This document shows, one piece after another, positions 11,494 to 22,998 of a DNA stretch of 64,000 nt. The DNA lies in contig CM059194.1 in assembly GCA_030323885.1 (NCBI GenBank), forward strand, positions 28,058,363 to 28,122,362, given 5' to 3'. The notes below the pieces were generated by a model. The model made no database searches. It was given only the letters and a program-made list of their open reading frames with translations, and was not told the origin of the DNA. A program made the position numbers and the translations under genes. The stretch's first letter is position 1. Each line of letters begins with the position of its first letter. The stretch is from Branchipolynoe longqiensis. Taxonomy: Eukaryota; Annelida; Polychaeta; Phyllodocida; Polynoidae.

Positions 11494-12021
11494 ACTCTGC
11501 CCCCTATACCATTTAAATGAATCAATGCCCCTATGAACTCTATTATGAAGATAAGACTACAGAGACCACCAGAAACATTATTAAATTTACATGTGGCGCC
11601 CCTCCTCGGAACATGATTGAACCTATAGTACCGCCTGGAACCGGTAGACGGCGTATGCCGTCTTCCACCCATTTTCACGGAAAAGTCACTATCGTTTTTT
11701 GAAAACGGGGTGTGGGGGGGGGGGGAAGGGGCCCCAAACCACGGTTATTTTTGGCGACATGGACGGGGCTATGGTCAATATAACAACGTGCTTCAGAGCT
11801 AAGCGTGGAAAGAGGTAAAGGAGGTGACAACAGTAACACAGAAGGCCGACATGACACCGGCAAAGCAACCGCACCGACCTGGTTAACGCACTGGCCGCCC
11901 GGGCGAGTCGATGAATGCTGTACGGTGGCGCCATCTGTAGACTTGTGGTGGTACTCGTCCAGCTCGACCGATGGTATACGCACTTGCTCGTAGGTAATCG
12001 CAGCGCCCAGCCCACTGCAAT

Positions 12022-13248
12022 TCAAAAACTCGATACACGGTTACCAACAGTATCACTTGGCAACTCAGATGCACGACTTTTGGAACGACATTCTGTCTCC
12101 TTGTGGGCATGCTTGCGCCTCAGCTTGTACGCACAATAGGCACAAATATGGACAAAGCGACCTGAGCCCTCCCCGTGATCCCCATCAAAGCCACATGAAC
12201 CACCCTTATTCCATATGACGCACGGGCGTGCATCCACCCCTTTTTTAAAGTCTGAGAACGAACTCCCGTTTATCTGCTTGGTTGCCTGAGACTCAAGTCG
12301 CTTGCCCAGCCCACACACATCCCTCCGTATCTCAACAATCTTCCCCTCATCTTCCCAGCCTGCAGGCAGCCGTTTGTCGGCGATCATGTTGAACACTTTC
12401 TCGCTGTATGTGAGGCAAGTGTTCCAGGAGTAATTTTGAGCCATGTCCAGAATCGACTCGATGTGATTATCGATATGCACATCCCAGCCAGGGGGCACAT
12501 CCCCACGTCTCACCATACGGCCCATAGCAGCAAGGTATTCGAACCACGTGGATTCCCCCTGACCGACCTTCCCCTTTTTCTCTTTCCTGATCACATATTT
12601 ATGGGGCAGTAACCGGAGTTTTTTAGAATGTCTGGCACGCTTTCTTGTTAGCATAATTAATTCATTCATCATTGAGTCATCACTTCCCTCATCGCTATCA
12701 TTAAATTGTTCATCTTCAGCATGCCGTTTAACGGCGATTATATTAGAACTGATATGCACATTACCTTTCGACGTGTGTGGTGTGTGTCTTGGCCTACACG
12801 ATGCACTCATGCGAATCGGCGAACCATTCGTCGTGTTAACTATGGATGCCAAATCCGCTGCTCTGACATCATCAGAGTACACTTCCGGCACGCTCGGCGG
12901 CAGAGCTATAAGAGACCCAGCGCCGCCATCTTGGTTGCACTCCAGGTCCTGTAGACGAGCCAATAGAGGAGCCTGCGATGCTGCCAGTTTGTTGTCAAGT
13001 AATGTCGCTATATCCTCCAGCGTGAGACTTTCCCTGCGAGACGTAGAAGGCGCTGGAGATGATCCAGCCATTCGGCTATCCAGCTCAGCCATGTTAAGCC
13101 GAGAAGATGAATTTTTCCGTCCAACCGTATTACACTCCACAGCATTGTCACTCGACGCTCCCGATCGATCCATTGACTCCAATAATGCTTGGGAATATCG
13201 TCCTACTACACTCTTCACTCCTCTGCTGTGTTTCGGCATCCTCAACAA
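12022..13248 (-). CDS. Gag-like ORF1 of the Ngaro-like element
   Basis: 408 codons starting just inside repeat A1. The N-terminal half is Ser- and Asp-rich with low similarity to anything I know. The C-terminal half has a helical segment (LTYSEKVFNMIADKRLPAGW) and a Cys/His cluster, CVIWNKGGSCGF followed by HICAYC, probably a zinc-binding nucleic-acid site. The same segment with the same Cys/His order is found in the second DIRS-like element (about 16000-16450), which supports its identity. Expected role: packaging of the RNA. The frame is intact. Confidence 0.78.
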   Translation of the reverse strand: MLRMPKHSRGVKSVVGRYSQALLESMDRSGASSDNAVECNTVGRKNSSSRLNMAELDSRMAGSSPAPSTSRRESLTLEDIATLLDNKLAASQAPLLARLQDLECNQDGGAGSLIALPPSVPEVYSDDVRAADLASIVNTTNGSPIRMSASCRPRHTPHTSKGNVHISSNIIAVKRHAEDEQFNDSDEGSDDSMMNELIMLTRKRARHSKKLRLLPHKYVIRKEKKGKVGQGESTWFEYLAAMGRMVRRGDVPPGWDVHIDNHIESILDMAQNYSWNTCLTYSEKVFNMIADKRLPAGWEDEGKIVEIRRDVCGLGKRLESQATKQINGSSFSDFKKGVDARPCVIWNKGGSCGFDGDHGEGSGRFVHICAYCAYKLRRKHAHKETECRSKSRASELPSDTVGNRVSSF

Positions 13249-13450
13249 TCTTACTGAGACTAGTAATTTTGCTCAGGTGATGCGTCGACGACGGTGGCCA
13301 GGTAAGGACTGCACAAGCCTTGAATCTACTACCAGAAGTTAACTTTGTACATAGCGACGCGCGCTACGAACGGTATCTATGGTGCTACTCATATCAAGCC
13401 CGTCGTCAGGGTTTGTGAATTATGCATGTTTCCGGCAACATGGACAATTT

Positions 13451-14840
13451 GCGGAGCATTTTCATTTTCTCCTCTTCTTTTCTCGTAACCTATATGTCTT
13501 ATCCTCAAATTTGAAATATATTTAGGGGCCCTCCATATTTCCTTTAACCTGCACATTCCAACAATTCTGATATTTCAGTTTTCAGCATGACTCCATCCTC
13601 TAACTTTTCTAATCTTCACCCAATTCTTTCAATATGCTGAAAACCCCAAGAACCTGTCATCACCCCAGCATCCAAAACTCACGTTCTGTCTGCCTGTCTG
13701 TTTCCATTTAACAATTTTTATTTATTTTTTAACTAAAGTGTAGTTTATTCAGTGAATAATGCCTTTTGTCAGCGCCAGAGCAATAGTCTTCCAGCCGTTC
13801 ATTACAATTTGTTGGTACATAAATGAAACTATCAGTTGCAATAATAACTCCATGCAAATCATGTTCAATAATAAAGTATTATACATAATATAAATGAACT
13901 ATTAGTTGTAATAGTAACTGTATACATTTCCAGTTCAATAGAAGTATTATACATTTGGTGAATATGCATTATATGGTATTGCATGGTTCCCAGAATTTTC
14001 TTTTAAACATTTCTTTCCCCCTTTCCAAAAACATAACATATCTCATAGTACTTTAACTTTCCCTACCCCCCTCTCCCCACATAAATTCGAACCATACGTT
14101 CTAATCAACTCGTCCACGGCCTCACATAGATACAAGATTCACTCCGTACTGCTGCAGTAGGGGTGCAAACCAACACTATGTAAAAGCTGTCGAAAATGCG
14201 GGTCAAAGAATTGAGAGCCTAATTTCACAATCTAAGAAGCAACAATTATTCTTTACATCTGTTTTATTATTAGCCCACTACCTTTGAGTTGAAAAATATA
14301 ATATAATATCTAGTTTAATAAGATTTAAAAGTGAAATCGACGGCGTTCTGCGGCCGCCATCTTGTCTTTTTGCATTCTCTCCCATTTCACCAAATCTGTG
14401 CCTATATAAGTAGCCATTTGATACTGGAGCCACAGTTTCTAGTTCAGGTTCCATACTAAAGCTATTTTTGCCCGTATTTAGACTACGTTGTCATTCACCC
14501 GTGTACTACAAGTACCGGGTGAATCTTTTATCTAGGCCTCACCCTGAGCATTCTTACTTTTAATATAGTTCCACCAAAAGGTCATGAATCTATTTTTCCA
14601 CCAGCATCCAAACTCAAACTCTGTCAGCTAGTCTGAACTTCTCTATAGTATTTACAACTTTCCCAGCCCCCTAAATTCGACCTGCTTCCCACGCCCTTCC
14701 AAGCACCTCGTGATTATGACAGGTAGAATCTGTTAACAGGTCGGTATGCCTAAATATATAAACAGAAGATGATAAGTATAACTAGATATAAGTAAGTATA
14801 AGCAAGAGGTGATTTCTCTACATTTTCAATATAATATGCT
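13451..14840. other. Intergenic with degenerate direct repeats
   Basis: No gene seen. Two diverged units of about 65-80 bp lie at 13822-13952 (AAATGAAACTATCAGTTG, then AAATGAACTATTAGTTG). CCAGCATCCAAA...CTCT(G) segments recur near 13669 and 14601. A TATATAAG at 14402 is followed at about 14492-14528 by a stem ATTCACCCG with CGGGTGAAT. This could be an old promoter with a hairpin, but there is no further support. Confidence 0.4.
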
Positions 14841-14847
14841 CTCCAAA

Positions 14848-14910
14848 GAGAATCGGATAGCCGAATCGGCTGGCTTCTCATGCGGGAAGTCGTGGATTCA
14901 AACCTGAGGG
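14848..14910 (+). mobile_element. SINE family A, head fragment
   Basis: Matches the tRNA-like head of other copies: GGATAGCCGAATCGG, CTGGCTTCTCATGCGGGAAG and the B-box-like GTGGATTCAAACC. The rest is missing, replaced by GC-rich DIRS-like sequence. Confidence 0.6.
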
Positions 14911-15144
14911 GCGTAATCGGCGCATAATTTGGAATTGTGGTTGATTCGGGCGGGAAGCCGGGGGGAACACCCACGCCACCAAGCGATATGCACAGACACT
15001 GACCGGAACGTCCCCCCGGCTTGGACATTCGGTTTCGCTCCTCCGTGCTCTGACCATTTCAACGTACAGGCACCCACTCATCCCCCCAAGGCACCCAAGA
15101 TCCAGCATCCACGGACTAAAAAAGGCACCCACGTACTAAGCAAC

Positions 15145-16468
15145 ATGCAGCGCACACGCAGAACCACACGCCAACCCGGTAGGCCCCCGAAGCGCGCCAC
15201 ATGGAGATCCCGCCCGGACCAGAGTCGCGAGCAGCTCGAAAGTCCGATTAAAGATGGCGGCGATGACGTGTCCCCGGCGCACCGGCGGCCCGCAAAGCCA
15301 AAGCGGGCCCCCTCTACCTCCGCGGCGAGCATTCGGCAGGACGAGATTCTGAGTCGAATGCAACAAACCATGGACACGATGGAGGAGAGATGGAGGCGGG
15401 TCGAGGAGCACGTCCTACGGCAGGAGAGGGCCCTTGAGGAGGCGCGCCAGGCGGCGCCCCCTCCGGCTGCGGTGGCCGGCCGGCCACCCCGCTCTCGGGA
15501 ACGGACGCCCCCGGCTGCGGCGGCGGGGCGTGCCCGGCCCCGGCCCCGGACGCTCTCCCCCCAGTCTCCGGCTTACCTCCCCGGAGACCTGGACAGCGAC
15601 ATCCCCGAGGCGGGCTTAACATGGGAAACACTGCCCCCGCTGCGCCCCCGCCACGACCGCAGGCCTCGCGCACTCTCCTCCGAGACCCCGCCACGCGACC
15701 GGGCGCCGACAACAATGCCGAGAGCGGGACGACTCCCGGTACCGTAGCCCACAGTCTACGGCAGAGGAGGCAGTCAGGATCATCGCGGCCATCGCGGAAG
15801 CCAAGACCTACTCCAGGAAAAAAGGTATTTCCTCAAAGTATCTGTTTCCCTATGACCTGATTGAGCGCGGAGACGAGGGGAAGTCGGTCAAAAAAGGCGA
15901 GGCTACACGCGAGGAGTACACGCTGGGTCTCAAACGCCTCGAGACACAGCGCGGTTTCCCCTCACACGCTCTGACAGCCCTATCAGCCCACCAAGAAGCC
16001 GTAGCACAGGACAACTGCACCCTTCTGTGGAATATCGTGCGTAGATATTCGGAAGAGATCTTCACCCGCATCGCTGACGGCCGCCTACCGCGAGGCTGGC
16101 GGGACGAGGCGGCACTTACGGCCATATGGATCGAGGTTATCGCGATGGCTGGACATACCGCGGCTGCGGTGAACGGCAACGGGGCCGGGACTGACACCAG
16201 CAAGCCGGCGAAGCCCGGGTCGGAGACCCGAAACACCTACGACAAAGCCGCCATCGGACCCCCCTGTACCGTATGGAACCGGGACCCCGATGCATGTGAC
16301 AAGGCCCAGAAGGGAGAGTCGCACGGCACTGGAGCCAACAAGGTGGCGCACGTGTGCGGCTACTGCGCCAACGTGCGCCGTATACTCACCACCCATGCCG
16401 AAGCCGTGTGCTACTCCAAGCGATCCCGGGAGAGAGGGCCCGCGAAGAAAGGATCGGCGGATTTTTAG
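15145..16468 (+). pseudogene. Gag-like ORF of the GC-rich DIRS-like element (frameshifted)
   Basis: The first part, from ATG 15145 (an upstream in-frame ATG is at 14929), is Arg/Pro-rich with a heptad-like segment (RQDEILSRMQQTMDTMEERW) that may form a coiled coil. Near 15740-15770 the reading frame changes. The C-terminal part then runs to 16468 and contains YSEEIFTRIADGRLPRGW and the Cys/His cluster CTVWNRDPDAC with HVCGYC, equivalent to that in the other element's gag. The sequence is very GC-rich. Confidence 0.72.
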
Positions 16469-16763
16469 AGACTAGGCGGGGTCCCCTCCCCCGCCACCGT
16501 ACTGCACACCGACCAGGATCGCCCACGGACACTCGCCTGACACACGCCGCCCCGGAGAGCCGGCCCCCCGAAGGTAAACAAACCAGCAGCCACCTCTCCG
16601 CCCCGGGCCTGAAGCCACTCCGCCGCCGGGTTCCCCCCGTGACATCACTGGGATACCCCCTCGGCCCCCTCCTAACCTACATAATAATAAACATCACACC
16701 TCGGCCGCTGGTGCCCGGCCCGCGCCGCCCCATGCCCTGGGCACGACTCGGCGCGGGCCCGGC

Positions 16764-18760
16764 ATGCCGGCCACCAGCGGGGGAATACCCTCCGGGGAAC
16801 CCCCGCATGACCTCACTGGCCCCCACACAACATTGACAATAGTAAACAACGCCAGCCCGCCACTGCGATACAACGTGTTTGTCCGTCGCCTGCCGGACGG
16901 TGCAGCCTCCACCCCCGGCCGGCCCGAGTCGCACACGGACAGCCAGCGGGGCCAGACTCACTTACACGAACCCGAACCCGTCGACGGCCTACACCAGCAG
17001 TCGCTCCCGGTTGCCCCCCACTGCGGGCCCTCCCCCGGCGACTATAGAACGACACTGGACGCCATCTGGCCAGTCATTTCCGGCAGAGCTTGGGACCGAT
17101 ACCCGCAGTACATGGCGGCATACGATGCCGCCAGAGCTGCGGCGCTCCTTAACTTTTTGGCCGCCCGCGTCCCCATCAACTCAGGCCTCAACATCGGCGC
17201 TTGGAGGAAGGCCCTGGCCGACCACCCGGACCTTACCCTGGTCGACCAACTGGAGTTTGGTTTCCCGGCTAACTACTGTGCGCCTACTCCCCCCGAGCCC
17301 ACCTACCACAACCATCGCGAGGACCCCGCCCACGCCCGTTTCATCACGGACTATGTCACCCGGGAGCTCGAGCTGGGCGCCCTCCTGGGCCCTTTCGATG
17401 TGCCCCCCTTCTCCCCTTGGGCGCAGTGCAGCCCCATCATGACCAGGCCCAAGTCCACCCCGGGGAGACGACGCATAATCGTCGACCTCTCCTACCCCAG
17501 AAGCGTCAACGCGGGGATACCTCGGGGCGAGTACCTCGGCCTCCCCGCGCTCTACACCCTCCCCTCCGTCGCGGACCTTGGGCGCAGGATCGTCGGGGAG
17601 GGCCAAGGGGCATTCCCCTGGACGGCGGACGGCGCCCGGGCGTACAGACAGCTCCGAGCGGACCCTTGTCCACCGCACTCTTCTGCATAACTGTCGACGG
17701 CGGGACGTACATCGACATCGCCCTCCCGTTCGGCTGCCGGACCTCGGGCGCCGCCTGCGTCAGGATGACCTCGGCCATATCCTGGGTCCTCGCCCGGGCG
17801 GGCTTCCACTCCATCGTCTACGTCGACGACTTCGTGGGCTCGGAGGCCTCCTACCTCGACGCTTGCCAGCCCTTCGACGCCTTCCGGGCCCTCTGCGCCG
17901 ACCTGGGCGTCGACCTGGCCGCCGATAAGTGCACCCCCCCCGCCGTCAAGGTCTCCTGGCTGGGGTTCGACATCTGCTCCCAGAGGATGATCATCGAGAT
18001 CCCTGGGGCAAAACTCGACCAGGTCGTCGTCGAGTGCAGGGCCTGGCTGTCGAGGCCCTCCATGTCCAAGAAGGCCCTCCAGCGCCTCATCGGCAAGCTC
18101 GCACACATCAGCGGATGCATCCCCGACGCCCGCAAGTTCATGTGTCGCCTCCTCCGCAGCCTACGGGAGCTCCCCGGCCCGGGCGTCGCCGACGTGGACC
18201 CCGAGATGCGGAAGGACGTCCGCTGGTTCCTGAACTACGCGACCGGCGGGAACGGCCTCTACCTTCTCCCGGCCCCCACCCGGCCGATCTGGACCATCGA
18301 GTGCGACTCATGCCTCACCGGGGGAGGGGCGTTCTCCCCCGAGGCCTGTTTCTCCGAGGCCTACGACGCTCGACACATGCGGACCTACCCCAACATCCAT
18401 GAACTCGAGGCGGTGAACTTTGTCCTCGCGGTCAAGGCCCTACGCCCCCGGGTGTCAAGCGGCCTGGAGATCATCGTAAAAACCAACAACGCCGCCACCG
18501 CCGCGGCACTCGAGAGCGGGCACGCGACCGACCCGACCTTGGGGGCCTGCGCCCGTGAGCTCTGGCTCGAGGCGGCGCTCGGCTCTTTCACGCTCACCAT
18601 CAGACACAAGCCCGGGGCCGAGCTGCTCCTGGCCGACGCCCTCAGTCGAGCGCACTCCTCCCTCCCTGCCCTTCACTATGTTCGCAAATCCTGTAATGCG
18701 CTTCACCTCATTCGAACTCGTGTCCACCACAGTCCTGACATCTTTAACCACGACCTCTAA
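16764..18760 (+). pseudogene. RT-RNase H of the GC-rich DIRS-like element (one frameshift)
   Basis: Frame one (16764 to about 17690) includes RRRIIVDLSYPRS and a degraded ARAYRQL box. Near 17660-17690 it shifts frame. The rest (to 18760) contains FGCRTSGAA, the catalytic YVDD at 17819-17830 and WLGFD. RNase H boxes follow: IECDSCLTGGGAF, HELEAVNFV, TNNAATAA and HKPGAELLLADALSR. There is no methyltransferase domain after RNase H. RNA-directed DNA synthesis is the family function. This copy cannot make the full protein without a frame change. Confidence 0.85.
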
Positions 18761-18795
18761 TTGCAGACATCGACTCCGGGGACCACGATCACCTG

Positions 18796-19676
18796 ATGGG
18801 CCTCCACCGTGCGGCACTGGCCCCAGGCACGTGGCGCAACCGCGCCAGGCACGCTGCACGCTACGCCGAGTTCATGCTCGACCACGGGGTCGACCACCTG
18901 GCCCCCTCCCCCTACGACGTCGGGATGTTCGTGGCCCACCTCCATCGCCTGCTTCCGTCCCCATCCTCCGTGGCCAACGCCTTCTCGGGGGCGCGCTCCT
19001 GGAGGCGGCTGGGGACCCCGCCCCCTTCGACGCCCCCTTTGCCGTGCAGATCCGGCGGGGGGGCGAGAGACTCTACCAGGTGCCCGTAAGACGCGCACCC
19101 TCCATCACCCCACCCATGATCCGCATCATCTACGACCACCTCCGCGCCAGAGGACATCGCGGTGTGGTCCCTTGGGCGGCAGTCATCATCGGTTTCTTCA
19201 CCCTGATGCGGCAATCCAACCTCCTCTCCCCCTCCCGTGGCGGTTGGGGAGGCCCTCACACCATCCGGCGCGGAGACGTCGCCCGGGTCCCCGGGGGCCT
19301 CCGCGTCGCCATCTCCTCCTCCAAGACCATCAGAGACCCCGCGCAGGCGGTCGCCCTGTTTGTGCCGGCCCTCCCCGAATCGCCCATGTGCCCGATCCGC
19401 GCCTGGCTCCGGGCCCTCCGGCAGGTGCCCGCCCCTTCAGACACCCCGGCCTTCATATGCCATAAAGGCACCCCACTTACCCCCCAGCTACTGACCCCCA
19501 TGGTGAGGGAGGCGCTCGCGGAGGCGGGTGTCCCGGAGGCCTCCCGATACACGCTCCATGGCCACCGCAGAGGCGCCGCCCAGGTGTGCGCCGCACGAGG
19601 CGCCGACCTGGCGGCCATAATGGCCCAGGGCACCTGGGAGTCGTCGGCTGTGTTCAGCTATGTCCCCCGCCTCTGA
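18796..19676 (+). pseudogene. Tyrosine recombinase of the GC-rich DIRS-like element (frameshifted)
   Basis: It starts 35 nt after the RT stop. The N-terminal SAM-like part (GTWRNRARHAARYAEFM) is in one frame to about 19000 and the catalytic part is in another to 19676. Catalytic landmarks are LMRQSN (Arg) at about 19205, HGHRRG (HxxR) at about 19558 and the nucleophile context FSYV at about 19652. The stop TGA at 19674-19676 lies at the very boundary with Gypsy sequence. Confidence 0.82.
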
Positions 19677-19679
19677 CGC

Positions 19680-22600
19680 TGCTGGCGAGGAAGCGCAAAA
19701 GGTATTTGCCAATATGACTTTTGCTTTCGCCGATCAAGACAAGATCAAACCGTTAACTGAAGCATTTCAAGTTTATTGTGTCGGTAAAAGCAGTATAATT
19801 ATCACACGGTACAAATTTAATTCGCATAATCAAGCGTAAAAAAATATGGCGACGTACATCACAGCATTAAGGGACAAAGTCAAAGACTGTGAATACGGAG
19901 CGGTGGAGGAGTCGCTTTTGCGCGATCGAATTGTGGCTGGCGTAAGAAATGTGAATTTGCGGAACAAATTGCTTCAAACTACTGAGTTAACGTTGACAAA
20001 GTGCATAAGTATGTGTGAAATGAGTGAGTTCAGTTCAGATCTGTTGGAGGACACCAAGTCAGACGTGGAAAGTAAAGACATAGATTTCATTCGGAATTAT
20101 GCTAATGTGCGTACCGGTGCACCGGCGGTCCGGTCAGCGGCGACGCCATCTTGGAAATCGCCATCTTGGATTGCCGGCGGCGCCGGTGCAGGAGATTTCA
20201 AGATCCGCTGCCAGAACTGTGGATATGAGCACCGCCGGGGAGTCTGCCCAGCGAAAGGAAAGGCTTGCATTGCCTGTAAGAAGATCGGGCACTTCGGGAA
20301 GGTCTGTAGGAGCAGGCTCGGGAGAGTCAACGAGCTTGACGTCGAAGCGCCCGACCCTCACAATGCTGAGCAAGACCCGGATCCGGCGGAAGTCAATGTA
20401 CTGGCAACGGATCTGTTTGTGGGCGCCGTCGATCGCGGTGCTGGTCGGGATGCCGAGCTGTGGCATGCAATCGTTCGGGTGAACGGTTGTCCTGTCAAGT
20501 TCAAGCTTGACACTGGATCGGAGGCAAACGTGCTTCCGAGGTTCGTCTTCGACAGAGTCGCTCCGGGTAGGCTGGCGAACACCAGATGTTCGTTGGTGAC
20601 GTTCTCCGGTCACCGGATCACGCCGGATGGAGAGGCACTGCTTGATGTCAACGACAGTGTGCTTCGGTTCCAGGTGGTGCCGGATTGCCAGCCCATCCTG
20701 GGCAAGCAGGCTTGTGTGACTTTGAACCTGCTGGCATGTGTGGATGAGGTGCACAGGGCCATACCGACGAACATTGCCAAACCGACGAACATTGGCAAAC
20801 CGACGAACATAGCCAAACCAACGAACATTGCCACAGCGACGAACAGTTCCAGCGCAGGGGCAGAGAAGCTGGTAAGCGAATACAAAGACGTATTTCAGGG
20901 TTTGGGGTTGATCAAAGCAAAGGCTATCATTCATGTCGATAAGTCTATTCAACCTGTCATAGATCTGCCTAGACGGATTCCGTTTGCAATTCAGAGTAAA
21001 GTACGCAGTGAGCTTGATCGTATGGTAGAGTTAGGTGTTATAGTGGAACAGGATGAACCTACCGAGTGGGTTAATTCTATCACGATCGTAAAAAAAACAA
21101 ATAAAATTAGAATCTGTCTGGATCCGACTAAATTAAACAAAGCGATAAAAAGAGGGCCGTTCCCAACCAAAACTATTGATGAGATTATTGCCAAAACAGC
21201 TGATGCTAAGTATTTTTCAGTTTTGGATGCGAAGACAGGGTATTGGCAGATAGAATTGGATGAGGAAAGTTCACGTTTGTGCACGTTCAATACTCCGTGG
21301 GGCCGATACAGGTACACACGCTTGCCTTTTGGCATCAAAACAGCGAACGACATTTTTATTCAGGAAATGCACCGTGTCATGGGCGACATACCCGGTATCG
21401 GGATAGTCACGGACGATATTTTGGTATATGGGCCAACGGTTCAGGAACATAACAAGCGGCTCCGAGCTGTTTTGGACCGAGCTAGGTCGGTTAATCTTAA
21501 ATTAAATGTTGCTAAATCGTTGCTATGTAAAACTACAGTAACGTATGTAGGTCATCAACTTACCCAGCAGGGTGTAAAGCCTGATCCAGACAGAATACAA
21601 GCAATAGTAGACATGCCAGAGCCGCGTGACAAACAAAGCGTCCAAAGGTTCCTGGGCATGGTTGGATATGTGCACAAGTTCATACCCAACATGTCCGAGA
21701 TAGCTAAACCACTACGCATGCTCCTAGCCAAGGACGTGGTGTGGCACTGGCAAGCCGAACAGCAAGGTGCGTTCGATAAATTGAAAGAGAAGTTAAGAAC
21801 TGCTCCTGTATTGACATATTACAATGTTAAGAAGCCTATTGTAATTCAGGTAGATGCTTGTCAGTCAGGTTTGGGAGCCGTGTTGGTGCAAGATGGTAAA
21901 CCAATCGCACTCGCATCTCGTGCGCTTAATGCAGCGCAGTGTGGATATGCCACTATTGAAAAAGAAATGCTCGCCATATGTTTCGGATGCCAACAGTTTC
22001 ATGAGTATATATTTGGCAAGGAAGTTCAAATTCAGACAGACCACAAGCCGTTGGTAGCCATAATGCAAAAACCAATACACAAACTGTCGGCTAAAATGCA
22101 AAGAATGCGAATGCGATTGCAGAATTACAATATTCAGTTATCTCATGTGAAGGGCTCTTTGATGTTTTTTGCAGACACGTTGTCCAGGGCGCATACCGCC
22201 AAAGTAGGTCATGATAGCCTGTTCGATGACACGTTCTGCGTTGCTGCAGTGGATGTGCAGTCGTCGAGTCTGTTGAGTAAAATTGTAGCTGAGTATGAAA
22301 AAGATGTATCTATGTCTATGTTGATCTCACAAATTGAAGATGGGTGGGACACTACGCGTATACAGACACCACCGTGTCTAAGACAGTACATTCCGTACAA
22401 GCATGAGTTGACAGTTGAAAATAATCTTGTAATGAACGGCAATCGGGTGGTGGTTCCTCCAGCTCTTCGTGGTGAAATGATAGAGGTGTTGCATGAGATG
22501 CATTTGGGGGTGACTAAGTCCAAGCAGTTGGCGCGGGACTGTATGTTTTGGCCAAATATTAACAAGCAAATCGAGGATAAAGTCAGTCGGTGTGACACTT

Positions 22601-22998
22601 GTCAAAACAACCGAAAAAATTTGCATAACGAGCCATTGATAAATCACCCGATCGCCTGTCAGCCATACGACAAAGTGGGGGCCGATTTATTTGAGTTAAA
22701 TAATAAGAATTACCTGATAACTGTAGATTACTACACCAAGTTTCCAGAGGTAACGCTTTTGGGCGATACGTCGTCTGTCACTGTTATTGAAGCGTTAAAA
22801 GACAACTTTGCAAGGCACAGTATTCCTAGTCAGGTAGTGTCGGATAACGGTCCACAGTTCAAGAGCCATGAGTACAGGGAGTTTGCACTGCATTACGGGT
22901 TCAAGGCCGTGTATTCCAGTCCACAGTATCCGCGTAGCAACGGTCAGGTTGAACGGTTTGTACAGCACCAAATGATTAGTGTGGGCACCAGTATCTAA
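19680..22998 (+). pseudogene. Gypsy gag-pol polyprotein, interrupted
   Basis: The long frame starts at 19846, but gag similarity extends upstream to about 19682 past a TAA. Numbering from 19846: two zinc knuckles (C122-x2-C-x3-H-x4-C and CIACKKIGHFGKVC), protease DTGS at 222-225, a spacer with a PTNIAK-like tandem repeat, RT with VTDD (Asp 523 and 524), RNase H (VDACQSGLGAVL, TDHKPL), integrase zinc finger (H883...C916-x2-C919) and catalytic Asp947, Asp1000 and Glu1036 with the usual 35-residue spacing. A stop from the inserted MITE fragment ends the frame at 22998, eight residues after the last true integrase residue. Confidence 0.86.
20763..20845 (+). repeat. 18-bp tandem repeat inside Gypsy pol
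   Basis: About four and a half units of CCGACGAACATTGCCAAA, coding for repeats of PTNIAK or PTNIGK, lie between protease and RT. The units are in frame, so they lengthen the linker without breaking it. Confidence 0.85.

Larger units (their letters stand above)
6736..13450 (-). mobile_element. DIRS-like (Ngaro-type) retrotransposon with split direct repeats
   Basis: Read on the minus strand the order is A1 (13450-13257), gag, RT-RNase H, tyrosine recombinase, B1 (about 7944-7459), A2 (about 7459-7269), B2 (about 7231-6736). A1 and A2 are about 190 bp and nearly identical. B1 and B2 are about 490 bp and nearly identical. This A1-ORFs-B1-A2-B2 plan is the split direct repeat layout of Ngaro and PAT elements. 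The RT ORF stops soon after RNase H, with no room for a methyltransferase domain, which favours Ngaro. The recombinase ORF has a stop and a frameshift, so this copy is probably not autonomous now. Confidence 0.88.
14929..19676 (+). mobile_element. Second DIRS-like retrotransposon, GC-rich, frameshifted
   Basis: The order is gag, RT-RNase H, tyrosine recombinase, as in the element at 6736-13450, with matching motifs. GC content is far higher than the surroundings (by eye well above 60 percent against roughly 35-40), and codon third positions are mostly G or C. No split direct repeats were found at either side. The left flank is a SINE head and the right side abuts Gypsy gag directly. Gag, RT and recombinase each carry at least one frameshift, so this copy is dead. 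Confidence 0.85.

Noticed and set aside
14401..14530. TATA box and stem-loop as a working promoter or histone-type 3' end
   Set aside because: The stem-loop does not match the histone consensus and no gene follows within a reasonable distance except the GC-rich retroelement, whose own 5' end is unknown.
17181..19633. Many long antisense and alternative frames in the GC-rich element
   Set aside because: High GC makes stop codons rare. Only the frames with RT, RNase H and recombinase boxes are supported.
20134..20952. 272-codon minus-strand frame opposite Gypsy gag-protease
   Set aside because: No family motif, and the plus strand has clear zinc knuckles and DTGS.
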